In this document: positions 23,038 through 30,408 of the stretch, piece after piece | Layout: each line of letters opens with the position of its first letter | How positions within the stretch are numbered: position 1 is the stretch's first letter | Assembly (NCBI RefSeq): GCF_000719095.1 | Contig: NZ_JOEH01000010.1 | Coordinates: forward strand, 186,001-250,000 | Length of the DNA: 64,000 nucleotides | Reading direction: 5' to 3' | From: Streptacidiphilus jeojiense | GTDB taxonomy: Bacteria; Actinomycetota; Actinomycetes; Streptomycetales; Streptomycetaceae | Notes under the pieces: generated by a model | The model's input: only the letters and a program-made list of their open reading frames with translations | Databases searched by the model: none | What the model was told of the DNA's origin: nothing | Program-made: the position numbers and the translations under genes

Positions 23038-23611
23038 ACTCCCGCTCAGCTGTCGGTCCTGCGTCTTCTGGGAATTGGACCCGGTGAACGGGGAGGCCGC
23101 GATCAAGGCGGGCCAGGCGGAGCTGGAGAAGGAGTCCTGGATCTCGGCGGTGCTGCTGGAGTGGGGCTCCTGCGGCCGGATCGCCTATGTGGATGACGCT
23201 CCGGTGGGCTTTGTGCTCTACGCTCCGGCGGCCTATGTCCCGCGCTCGCTGGCCTTTCCGACCAGTCCGGTGGCGGCCGATGCGGTGCAGTTGATGACGG
23301 CTCGGATCCTGCCGGACTACCAGGGCCAGGGGATCGGACGGACCCTGGTCCAGGCCGTCGCCAAGGATCTGGTGCGGCGTGGCTTCAAGGCGATAGAGGC
23401 GTTCGGTGACGCCCGGTGGAGCGGCCCGGGCTGCGTCCTGCCGGCGGATCATCTGCTGGCGGTCGGCTTCAAGACGGTGCGTCCGCATCCGCGGTATCCC
23501 CGGCTGCGGCTGGAGCTGCGCTCGGCCATCTCCTGGAAGGGGGAGATGGAGGTGGCGCTGGAGCGGCTGCTGGGGGCGGTCCAGAAGGAACCCTCACTGC
23601 GCCCGCTCTGA
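22994..23611 (+). CDS. GNAT family N-acetyltransferase
   Basis: This protein transfers acetyl from acetyl-CoA to an unknown amine. It has 205 residues from the ATG at 22994, with GAAGG about nine bases upstream. The acetyl-CoA loop region is ARILPDYQGQGIGRTLVQAV (about 97-116, with the Q-G-x-G-I-G pattern), preceded by a beta strand LMTARI. A Cys pair (SCRSC) lies near residues 18-22. The gene follows parB and faces the CwlM-like gene across a shared terminator. The substrate is unknown. Confidence 0.85.
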   Translation: MGRRLVPLTLDSLAELPLSCRSCVFWELDPVNGEAAIKAGQAELEKESWISAVLLEWGSCGRIAYVDDAPVGFVLYAPAAYVPRSLAFPTSPVAADAVQLMTARILPDYQGQGIGRTLVQAVAKDLVRRGFKAIEAFGDARWSGPGCVLPADHLLAVGFKTVRPHPRYPRLRLELRSAISWKGEMEVALERLLGAVQKEPSLRPL

Positions 23612-23616
23612 CCCCT

Positions 23617-23650
23617 GCGACGGGGGACTGCGATCCGGGTCCCCCGTCGT
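23617..23650. terminator. Bidirectional terminator between the GNAT and CwlM-like genes
   Basis: cgacgggggac (23618-23628) pairs with gtcccccgtcg (23639-23649), with an additional G-T pair outside, between two convergent genes. Confidence 0.75.
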
Positions 23651-23666
23651 TGTTTCACGTGAAACG
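23651..23666. promoter_or_regulatory. parS: parS site 6
   Basis: tgtttcacgtgaaacg (15 of 16) lies directly beside the bidirectional terminator. Confidence 0.95.
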
Positions 23667-23677
23667 GGCGCTGGGGC

Positions 23678-24853
23678 TCAGCTGCTGCGGATGTCGGCCG
23701 GCAGGTGCAGGACGCCGGTGGGGGCGTCCTCCTCCGGGGGGAGGTACAGGCGCTGGACGGCCACCGCGATGGCCTCCACGGCCTGTGCGCGCATCTGCGG
23801 GGAGAGCAGGCGCATGGCGTCCTCGGGGTTGGTCAGATAGCCGAGCTCCAGGCGTACCGCAGCCATCCGGGTGGATCGCAGCAGGGTCCAGGTGCGGGCG
23901 TGGCTGCGGTTGTCGCCGACACCGCAGCGGGCGACCAGCTCGCGTTGGAGCAGACCGGCGAACTGCTTGCCGGTGTGGGACCAGCGGCCGCGGCTCTCGT
24001 CCCCGTAGTAGTAGCTGGAGGCACCGGAGGCCTGAGGGTTGTGGTGGCCGTCCAGGTGGAGCGAGAGCATCAGGTTGGCGTCGGTGGCATTGGCGAACTG
24101 GGCGCGCTGCACCTCGTCGCCGCCGTGCTCGGCATTGCGGGTGAGATAGGTGCGGACCCCCAGCGCGGTGAGCCTGCCCTCCAGCCGGGTGGCGATGTCC
24201 CAGACGATGGCGGCTTCGCTGTGGCCGTGCGCGAGGACCCCGGGGTCCTCGCCGCCGTGGCCGGGGTCGATGACGATGACCTTGCCCGGCAGGGAGGCGC
24301 CGGACCGCAGCAGCATCTCGGTCTCCCGCATCACATGGGGGGCGCCGCCGACCACGGTCCGGGCCAGCCGGGCCAGCACGGTGAAGGTGGCCGGGCCCAG
24401 CGTGCCGTCGGCATAGAGACCCATATTGCGCTGGAACTCACTGAGGGCCTGTGCGGTGGTGGGGCCGAAGATGCCGTCGACCTGCCCCGGGGTGAAGCCC
24501 ATGTCCAGCAGTCGCTGCTGGAGCTGGGCGACGTCGTCACCGACCTGCAAATTGCCGACGACATGGCTGAGGACGCGGTCACCGAGCTGCCAGCGCGCCT
24601 CATTGAGGTGCCGGTAGGTCTCAGGTCCGACGATGCCGTCCGCGGTGAGTCCGCGCTGCTGCTGGAAGTAGCGCACGGCTGCGTCGACCAGGGGGTCGAA
24701 CAGCGAGCCCGCGGAGGCGAGCTGGGCGCCCACGGTGCTGTCCACCGCCGGCAGCAGGCCCAAGAGGCCGAGCTTGAACCGGATCTCCGCCACTGCCGGC
24801 CCGGTGTCGCCGAGCCGCCACTGGAAGGTGTGCGCTGGTTGCTGCTGGGTCAT
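23678..24853 (-). CDS. CwlM-like protein: two peptidoglycan-binding domains and an Amidase_3 domain
   Basis: The 391-residue protein has two PG_binding_1 domains (about 10-75 with QQQRGLTADGIVGPETY, and about 95-160 with VDGIFGPTTAQALSEFQ), then an N-acetylmuramoyl-L-alanine amidase (Amidase_3) domain. The zinc and catalytic residues are present: His in DPGHGGEDPG (about 200), Glu in HGHSEA, His in LSLHLDG and Glu in RLELGYLTNP. There is no signal peptide or N-terminal membrane helix, so it appears cytoplasmic. The neighbours trxA, trxB and sigM correspond to those of mycobacterial cwlM (Rv3915), whose product regulates MurA rather than cutting wall. It may therefore be a regulator; hydrolase activity is the alternative. 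Confidence 0.9.
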   Translation of the reverse strand: MTQQQPAHTFQWRLGDTGPAVAEIRFKLGLLGLLPAVDSTVGAQLASAGSLFDPLVDAAVRYFQQQRGLTADGIVGPETYRHLNEARWQLGDRVLSHVVGNLQVGDDVAQLQQRLLDMGFTPGQVDGIFGPTTAQALSEFQRNMGLYADGTLGPATFTVLARLARTVVGGAPHVMRETEMLLRSGASLPGKVIVIDPGHGGEDPGVLAHGHSEAAIVWDIATRLEGRLTALGVRTYLTRNAEHGGDEVQRAQFANATDANLMLSLHLDGHHNPQASGASSYYYGDESRGRWSHTGKQFAGLLQRELVARCGVGDNRSHARTWTLLRSTRMAAVRLELGYLTNPEDAMRLLSPQMRAQAVEAIAVAVQRLYLPPEEDAPTGVLHLPADIRSS

Positions 24854-24957
24854 GACGTGAGGGTCCCCTCCCCATCGGCTCCCATGATCGTACGCGCCGT
24901 CCGGGGTACTTCCACGCCTACCGGGGGAGTCCCTTCGGGCCCTTGCAAAACCCGCAC

Positions 24958-24973
24958 TGTTTCACGTGAAACA
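24958..24973. promoter_or_regulatory. parS: parS site 7, perfect
   Basis: tgtttcacgtgaaaca lies between the CwlM-like gene and trxA, next to the trxA terminator. Confidence 0.97.
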
Positions 24974-24978
24974 TGCGA

Positions 24979-25016
24979 ACGCCGGGACTGCCACGGGGTG
25001 GTGGCGGTCCCGGCGT
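24979..25016 (-). terminator. trxA terminator
   Basis: acgccgggac-t-gccac (24979-24994) pairs with gtggc-g-gtcccggcgt (25001-25016); one internal G-T wobble and a 6-base loop. It follows the trxA stop by about 40 bases. Confidence 0.75.
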
Positions 25017-25058
25017 CGGATGCTCGCGGACCTGCTGCCAGATCTGCGGGAGCCCTGC

Positions 25059-25388
25059 CTAGGCGAGGAACTCGGCGAGGTCGCGAACCAGGGCGCTCTT
25101 GGGCTTGGCGCCGACGATGGTCTTCACGACCTCGCCGCCCTGGTACACGTTCATGGTCGGGATGGAGAGGACGCCGTAGGTCGCGGGGACATTGGGGTTG
25201 GCGTCGATGTCCAGCTTGGCGATGGTGATCTTGTCCGCGTACTCGGCCGCGATCTCCTCGAGCGCGGGGGCGACCTGGCGGCACGGGCCGCACCAGGTGG
25301 CCCAGAAGTCGACGAGCACGGGCTTGTCGCTCTTGAGGACCTCAGTCTCGAAGGTCTCGTCGGTCACGGTGATGGTGGCGCCGGCCAC
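25059..25388 (-). CDS. trxA: Thioredoxin
   Basis: Thioredoxin is the cytoplasmic dithiol reductant, reduced by TrxB. It has 109 residues from GTG, with AAGGAG upstream. The active site is DFWATWCGPCRQVAP (Cys about 33 and 36), with the cis-proline segment GVLSIPTMNVY near residue 75 and GAKPKSAL at the C-terminus. It is second in a trxB-trxA operon under a SigR-type promoter. Confidence 0.98.
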   Translation of the reverse strand: MAGATITVTDETFETEVLKSDKPVLVDFWATWCGPCRQVAPALEEIAAEYADKITIAKLDIDANPNVPATYGVLSIPTMNVYQGGEVVKTIVGAKPKSALVRDLAEFLA

Positions 25389-25427
25389 GGGTGCTCCTTG
25401 GGTGTGCTGGGGATGACTGATTGGCTT

Positions 25428-25453
25428 GGCTGACTGGCCTGGCTGACTGGCCT
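25428..25453. repeat. Perfect 13-base tandem duplication in the trxB-trxA spacer
   Basis: ggctgactggcct is repeated directly (25428-25440, 25441-25453), with a decayed third copy before it. It lies in the 74-base spacer of the trxBA transcript. No function is assigned. Confidence 0.8.
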
Positions 25454-25462
25454 GCGGGTGGC

Positions 25463-26425
25463 TCAGACCGCGACGGCGGCGTTGCTCTCGGCGTGGGCGA
25501 GGGCGGCCAGGTAGCGCTCTGCGTCCAGGGCGGCGGCACAGCCGGTACCGGCCGCGGTGATGGCCTGACGGTAGGTGTGGTCGACGACGTCACCGGCGCC
25601 GAAGACACCCTCCAGGTTGGTGCGGGTGGAAGGGGCCTGGACCCGCAGGTAGCCCTCGTCGTCCAGGTCCAGCTGGCCCTTGAAGAGCTCGGTGCGCGGG
25701 TCGTGGCCGACGGCGATGAACAGTCCGGTGACGGGCAGCTCGCGCAGTTCGCCGGTGACGGTGTCCCGCAGGGTGAGTCCGCTCAGCTTGGCGTCGCCGT
25801 GGATCTCGGCGACCTCGCTGTTCCAGGCGAAGCTGATCTTCGGGTCCGCGAAGGCGCGCTCCTGCATGGTCTTGCTGGCGCGCAGCTCGCTGCGACGGTG
25901 CACCACAGTGACCGACTTGGCGAAGCGCGACAGGAAGGTCGCCTCCTCCATGGCGGTGTCCCCGCCGCCGACCACGACGATGTCCTGGTCCCGGAAGAAG
26001 AAGCCGTCACAGGTGGCGCACCAGGAGACGCCGCGACCGGACAGCTGGTCCTCGCGGGGCAGGCCCAGCTTGCGGTGCTGGGACCCGGTGGTGACGATGA
26101 CGGCCTTGGCCCGGTGCACCGTGCCCTCGGAGTCGGTGACGGTCTTGATCTCACCGCTGAGGTTGACCGCGATGATGTCGTCCGGGATCAGCTCGGCGCC
26201 GAAGCGCTCGGCCTGGCCGCGCATGTTGTCCATCAGCTCCGGGCCCATGATGCCGTCCTGGAAACCGGGGAAGTTCTCCACCTCGGTGGTGTTCATCAGT
26301 GCGCCGCCCGCGGACACCGCACCCTCGAACACCAGAGGCTTCAGCGAGGCACGTGCCGTGTAGAGCGCGGCTGTGTAGCCGGCCGGGCCGGAGCCGATGA
26401 TGATCACGTTGCGGACGTCGCTCAC
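25463..26425 (-). CDS. trxB: Thioredoxin-disulfide reductase
   Basis: This NADPH and FAD flavoenzyme reduces thioredoxin. It has 320 residues from GTG, with AGGAGA seven bases upstream. The FAD motif is [15 protein letters not shown] (about 11-25), the redox-active pair is in CATCDGFFF (about 137-145), the NADPH motif is [15 protein letters not shown] (about 154-168), and the C-terminal FAD motif is [21 protein letters not shown] SigR-type promoter lies upstream, consistent with thiol-stress induction of trxBA known in S. coelicolor. Confidence 0.98.
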   Translation of the reverse strand: MSDVRNVIIIGSGPAGYTAALYTARASLKPLVFEGAVSAGGALMNTTEVENFPGFQDGIMGPELMDNMRGQAERFGAELIPDDIIAVNLSGEIKTVTDSEGTVHRAKAVIVTTGSQHRKLGLPREDQLSGRGVSWCATCDGFFFRDQDIVVVGGGDTAMEEATFLSRFAKSVTVVHRRSELRASKTMQERAFADPKISFAWNSEVAEIHGDAKLSGLTLRDTVTGELRELPVTGLFIAVGHDPRTELFKGQLDLDDEGYLRVQAPSTRTNLEGVFGAGDVVDHTYRQAITAAGTGCAAALDAERYLAALAHAESNAAVAV

Positions 26426-26492
26426 TGCACATCTCCTGAATCGCTTCGCAAGCCTTGGGCTGACGAGTGGACGGGTCGCTGTCCACCTCGCT

Positions 26493-26520
26493 CAACGGTT
26501 CCCCAGTGTCTCGCATTCCC
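26493..26520 (-). promoter_or_regulatory. SigR-type promoter of trxBA
   Basis: On the minus strand GGGAAT (26515-26520) is followed after exactly 18 bases by GTTG (26493-26496). This is the SigR consensus GGAAT-N18-GTT known for the streptomycete disulfide-stress regulon, of which trxBA is a classic member. It lies about 70 bases before the trxB start. Confidence 0.88.
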
Positions 26521-26526
26521 GAGGGT

Positions 26527-27495
26527 TCAGGTGCGCGGCACGGTGCGCTGCAGCAGGACCTGGCCGGTCTGAGCAGAACTCTGCGGGACGGTAGCGGTGC
26601 AGGACGATGCGATCAGGTAGACGTCCACGGTCTGCTGGGGGTCCTGAGCGTCGGCGTAGACGAGGGCGAAGACAGGAGTGTTCCGGTAACTGCCCTGGGT
26701 GACGACCAGAGGCTGCTCCCCACTGCGGTGAGCTGCCTGGGCGACGCAGGCCGGCACGTAGCGGCTGGTAGAGCTATTCGGTGTCTTGGCATTTGATCCG
26801 TTGGTGGGCTCTGATCCGTTGCCGGCTTCGGTAGTTCCGAAGTCGAGCAGCAACTGCTGCACCTGCTCGGTCAAGGCCGTGTCGGAGAAGGCCACCGGGC
26901 CCGAGGCGCCCGCTACGGCGTTCCCCCCTTCAGCCCCGGGGACCGCGGCGGAGGAGGCGGAGCCCTTGGAGGTGCTCTGGGGGTGCAGCTGCAGCAGTGA
27001 GGCGGTGACACCGCCGACGACGGCGAGCGCCGCCAGACCCAGCGCCGCCCGGCGCAGGGTCGGAGTCAGGACGCGTCGCCGCCGTCGGCCGGGACCCCGG
27101 CTGCCGGAGGGCCCGGACGGGCCGTGGGAGCCGTTGGAGCGGCCCTCCTTGCCGAGGTTGCCGAGGGGACCTGCCGGGGCCGCCACGGGCGCTGCAGCCG
27201 TCTCGGCGGCCGCGGTGCCCGGCTCGGTCGAGCTGAGCAGGGCCTCGGCGGCGAGGGCCGCGTCGATGCGGACGGCGATGTCCGCGGGGAGCTGGACCGG
27301 TTCGGCCTGTCCGAGCAGCGACCGGATCTCCTCGATGGCCGCGTGGGTGTCCAGGCACTCGGGGCAGCCCGCGAGGTGCTCCCCCAGCTCGGCTGCCGCC
27401 TCTGCGGGGAGCAGGTCCTCCAGGTAGTCGGAGATGGCCTCCACCGGAGGATGACCGGAGGAGTCGAGGCCGAAGGGTGGTGTGGTCTGGCTCAT
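26527..27495 (-). CDS. Membrane anti-sigma factor with a zinc-finger-type N-terminus
   Basis: This is probably the inhibitor of the ECF sigma factor encoded just upstream. It has 322 residues. The N-terminal anti-sigma domain has ISDYLEDLLP and the HLAGCPECLD motif (His-x3-Cys-x2-Cys, about 40-50). A single membrane helix near residues 150-168 (LGLAALAVVGGVTASLLQL) follows a basic Arg stretch. The extracytoplasmic Ser/Gly/Asn-rich part ends in a folded domain with two cysteines (CVAQAA, SCTATVP). Its ATG overlaps the sigma gene stop, a typical coupled pair. Confidence 0.88.
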   Translation of the reverse strand: MSQTTPPFGLDSSGHPPVEAISDYLEDLLPAEAAAELGEHLAGCPECLDTHAAIEEIRSLLGQAEPVQLPADIAVRIDAALAAEALLSSTEPGTAAAETAAAPVAAPAGPLGNLGKEGRSNGSHGPSGPSGSRGPGRRRRRVLTPTLRRAALGLAALAVVGGVTASLLQLHPQSTSKGSASSAAVPGAEGGNAVAGASGPVAFSDTALTEQVQQLLLDFGTTEAGNGSEPTNGSNAKTPNSSTSRYVPACVAQAAHRSGEQPLVVTQGSYRNTPVFALVYADAQDPQQTVDVYLIASSCTATVPQSSAQTGQVLLQRTVPRT

Positions 27496-28244
27496 GTCGG
27501 CTGCTCCCCTCCTGCGTCGGGTCGTCGGTCGGCCAGTAGTGGGACGCCCGGTCCCTGGTTCGGGTTCCCTTCCCGGGGCGGTGGCGCGGTACCCCCGTCG
27601 TCAGGGGCGTACCGGAGCACTGTGCCGCCGGTCTCCTTGGAGACCTCTGTTTCACGTGAAACATCGGGCGGATTGCCGCTACGGAGGTGGGCGATCTGTG
27701 GGAGGAGACGGGCCCGGCCCCGGGCGCAGCGGCTCTTCACCGTACCGACGGGGACGTCGAGGATCGCGGCGGCCTCGGCGACCGGGTAGCCCTGGACGTC
27801 GACCAGGATCAGGGCCGCACGCTGCTCGGCCGGGAGTGAGGCGAGGGCGCTGCCCAGTTCGCGGCGGAGCTCGCTGCGCTCGGCCGCGATGTCGGCGCCC
27901 TCGCCGTGGTTCAGCAGGTCGTCGAGGGTGGACTGCTCGTCGAGCGGGCGGGTGGGGCGGCTGGCGTTGCGGCGCACCCGGTCCAGGCAGGCGTTGACCA
28001 CGATCCGGTGCAGCCAGGTGGTGACCGCCGACCGCCCTTGGAAGGTGTGGGCCGACCGGAACGCGGAGACCAGGGCGTCCTGGAGGGCGTCAGCGGCCTC
28101 CTCCCGGTCGCCCAGCGTGCGCAGCGCGACCGCCCAGAGCCGGTCGCGATGGCGCTGCACCAACTCGCCGAAGGCGTCGCGATCACCTTCGACATGGCGT
28201 GCCAGCAGTTCGGCATCGCTGTCCTGCTCCGGCGTTCCGGCCAC
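27492..28244 (-). CDS. sigM: ECF RNA polymerase sigma factor, SigM-type by position
   Basis: The chosen GTG at 28244 follows GGGGAG and gives 250 residues; a GTG at 28268 would add eight. Sigma region 2 has VEGDRDAFGELVQRHRDRLW and ADALQDALVSAF (about 20-65), and region 4 has LPAEQRAALILVDVQGYPVA and AAAILDVPVGTVKSR (about 135-170). A polar C-terminal extension of about 60 residues follows, and its DNA contains a parS. The order sigma, anti-sigma, trxB, trxA matches mycobacterial sigM-Rv3912-trxB2-trxC. Confidence 0.92.
   Translation of the reverse strand: MAGTPEQDSDAELLARHVEGDRDAFGELVQRHRDRLWAVALRTLGDREEAADALQDALVSAFRSAHTFQGRSAVTTWLHRIVVNACLDRVRRNASRPTRPLDEQSTLDDLLNHGEGADIAAERSELRRELGSALASLPAEQRAALILVDVQGYPVAEAAAILDVPVGTVKSRCARGRARLLPQIAHLRSGNPPDVSRETEVSKETGGTVLRYAPDDGGTAPPPREGNPNQGPGVPLLADRRPDAGGEQPT
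27648..27663. promoter_or_regulatory. parS: parS site 8, perfect, inside sigM
   Basis: tgtttcacgtgaaaca lies in the C-terminal extension of the sigma factor gene, where it is translated (minus strand) as part of DVSRETE. Confidence 0.96.
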
Positions 28245-28316
28245 GTGTGTGCTTCTCCCCTCGGACACCGGGCACCAGAGTGTCAGCCTGGACCGATCGT
28301 GTCAGCCCGAGTCCTG

Positions 28317-30260
28317 TCATCCGACGATCTGGATCTCCGAGATCCCGCCACGGTAGGCGGAGGGGTTGTTGGTCTCGGCCGGGAGGCTGGTGATGTGGAT
28401 GAGGACATAGCGGGTGCGGACCGGGGTGGCGAGCAGGGGGCTGTCGAAGGTGGTGCCGACGACCTTCGGGTTGGCGATCCGCTGGCTGAAGGCGCCGGCG
28501 GAGGTGGGCGCACTGGTGGCGTCCGCGGGCGCGGCCAGGACCTCCAGGTTCTGCCCCGCCACGGGCAGGGTGAGCTTGACGCCGGAGACGCTCTGGACGC
28601 TGCCGAGGTCCACGACGATGCCACTGCCGTCGGCGCGGCTGCTGAGGTTCCCGAAGTTCGCGTAGTTCTGGTACTCCGAGGTGATCCAGGCCGTGCTGGT
28701 CTTGCCGTCTATGGCCAGTGGCACCTGGTCGGCCTGTATCGGCGGGCCGAGCGGGGAGAACTCGGACGCACCGCTGATCTTCAGCAGGTGCTGTGCCGAG
28801 GCAGACGTCTGCGGCGAGGCGGAGGTGGCCCCGCCGACCCCGGCGGTGACCGGGAGCTGGCTGCTGCCGGAGTCGGGCTTGTCCATCAGGGCCTGGGCCG
28901 TCCCCCAGCTGCCGAGGCCGACGGCGGCCAGCAGGACCAGGGAGATGCCCCACTTCAGCGCCTTCCCGGTGCGTCCGGGCAGCGCCGACGGCGGGGTGGG
29001 CGGCAGCGGTGCCGGGGCACGCCTCGGCGGCAGGGGCACGGTGGTGCCCTGGTCCCGACGCGGATAGGTGGTGGTGGGGTACTCGGGCAGCACCAGCGGT
29101 TCCGGCTCGGGCTGCTTGATCCTGGGGAGCTGGCCGATCGCCCTGGCGAGCTCCTGAGGCGAGGTCAGCGGCTCCAGGTGACGGACCGGGGTCTCGCACA
29201 GGATCCGGGAGCACAGGTCGGAGAGGCCCCGGTGGACGCCGGCCTTGACCTGTTCCGGCGGGACGACGCCGACGGCCTTGGGAATGCCCTGCAGACCGTG
29301 GCGGTCCTCCGGGTAGGGCCAGCGGTGCGTGAGTGAGGCGAAGAGCAGTGCGCCGATGGCCCGGGTGTCGTCGAGTTCGGCCGCCGCACGGTCCTCGGAC
29401 GCGAGCCCGTGCAGTGCGGCGTCCATGGCCAGACCGTTGATCCGGTACTGGCCGCTGTCGCTGCGCAGCACGCAGGACGGGGTGAGCCGGAGGTGCGACA
29501 GGCCCTTGCGGTGCGCGGCTGCGAGCGCGTCGGTGACCTGACGGACCATCTGGTAGGCCTCGTAGGCCTCCAGCGGGCCGTCGGCGAGCAGGGTGCCGAG
29601 GTCGGTGGCGTCCGGGAGCCATTCGCGGATGATGTAGACCAGTTCGCCCTCCTCGACCGCGTCGAGGACCTGGACGAATCGCGGGTCGCCGAGCAGGGCG
29701 GCCTGCCGGGCGGCGGCGACGGCGTCCTTGGAGCGCTGGTGGCCCGAGGCGAGCAGATGGATGCCCACGGCGCGGCGCAGCTTCTCGTCGACGGCGCGCC
29801 AACTGGTGAAGACCCCGGCCTGGGTGAGGCATTCCTCCAGCCGGTAGCGGTCGGCGATGCGGTCGCCGCTGTGGCGGACCGGGGCCGGCAGCAGCGGGGC
29901 CGCCGCGGGCTCGACCGGCTCGGCGGGTTCGTCCGGCTCGACCGGTTCAACGGCATCGGCAGGTTTGGCGGATTCTGTGGTTTCGACCGGCTCGGTGGGG
30001 CTGTCGCCGTCCTCCGGGACTGCCGGCCGTTCCGGGCTCTGCGGGGCTTTCGGGGCGATCGCGACGGTGGCGTCGTCGACCGGGGTGTCGGGGACAGCCT
30101 CCTGCTGCTCCCGCGCGGGTGACTCCTCGTCAGCGCGGAGTTCGCCGGCGATCTCCTCCGCGGTGAGTTCGGCCGTCAGTTCCGCGGCGGGCTCTGCGGG
30201 ACAGGCGCCCGCGCTGCTCTCCGCGATCGTCTCGACCGGAGCCTTGCTGCGATCCGCCAC
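28317..30260 (-). CDS. Membrane pseudokinase with extracellular discoidin-like domain (MviN-C-like)
   Basis: This 647-residue protein starts with GTG. An acidic Pro/Glu/Val region (1-125) is followed by a protein-kinase fold (about 128-400, from DRYRLEECLTQAGVFTSWRA). The catalytic residues are lost: no VAIK lysine (RRAVGIHLLAS), HRD replaced by HLRLTPSCV, and DFG replaced by INGLA. A membrane helix (about 434-455) follows, then an external beta-rich domain (about 490-647, with VDLGSVQSVSGVKL) like F5/8-type or NPCBM folds. In mycobacteria the same modules are fused to the C-terminus of MurJ (MviN, Rv3910), where the pseudokinase binds FhaA once phosphorylated. Here it is a separate gene just after murJ. 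Confidence 0.9.
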   Translation of the reverse strand: MADRSKAPVETIAESSAGACPAEPAAELTAELTAEEIAGELRADEESPAREQQEAVPDTPVDDATVAIAPKAPQSPERPAVPEDGDSPTEPVETTESAKPADAVEPVEPDEPAEPVEPAAAPLLPAPVRHSGDRIADRYRLEECLTQAGVFTSWRAVDEKLRRAVGIHLLASGHQRSKDAVAAARQAALLGDPRFVQVLDAVEEGELVYIIREWLPDATDLGTLLADGPLEAYEAYQMVRQVTDALAAAHRKGLSHLRLTPSCVLRSDSGQYRINGLAMDAALHGLASEDRAAAELDDTRAIGALLFASLTHRWPYPEDRHGLQGIPKAVGVVPPEQVKAGVHRGLSDLCSRILCETPVRHLEPLTSPQELARAIGQLPRIKQPEPEPLVLPEYPTTTYPRRDQGTTVPLPPRRAPAPLPPTPPSALPGRTGKALKWGISLVLLAAVGLGSWGTAQALMDKPDSGSSQLPVTAGVGGATSASPQTSASAQHLLKISGASEFSPLGPPIQADQVPLAIDGKTSTAWITSEYQNYANFGNLSSRADGSGIVVDLGSVQSVSGVKLTLPVAGQNLEVLAAPADATSAPTSAGAFSQRIANPKVVGTTFDSPLLATPVRTRYVLIHITSLPAETNNPSAYRGGISEIQIVG

Positions 30261-30408
30261 CGTCGTCCTGCCTCCCCTGTGCTGTGGCCTCGATCATCCC
30301 GGGCCGCGGTCAATTGTGCCAATGCCCGCTACCCGACTACGACCCACGATCCCCCTCGGAGGTTGCCCCGGGGAGGTGCCCTCTTCGCCAAAAGAAGGCG
30401 AGTCGGTG

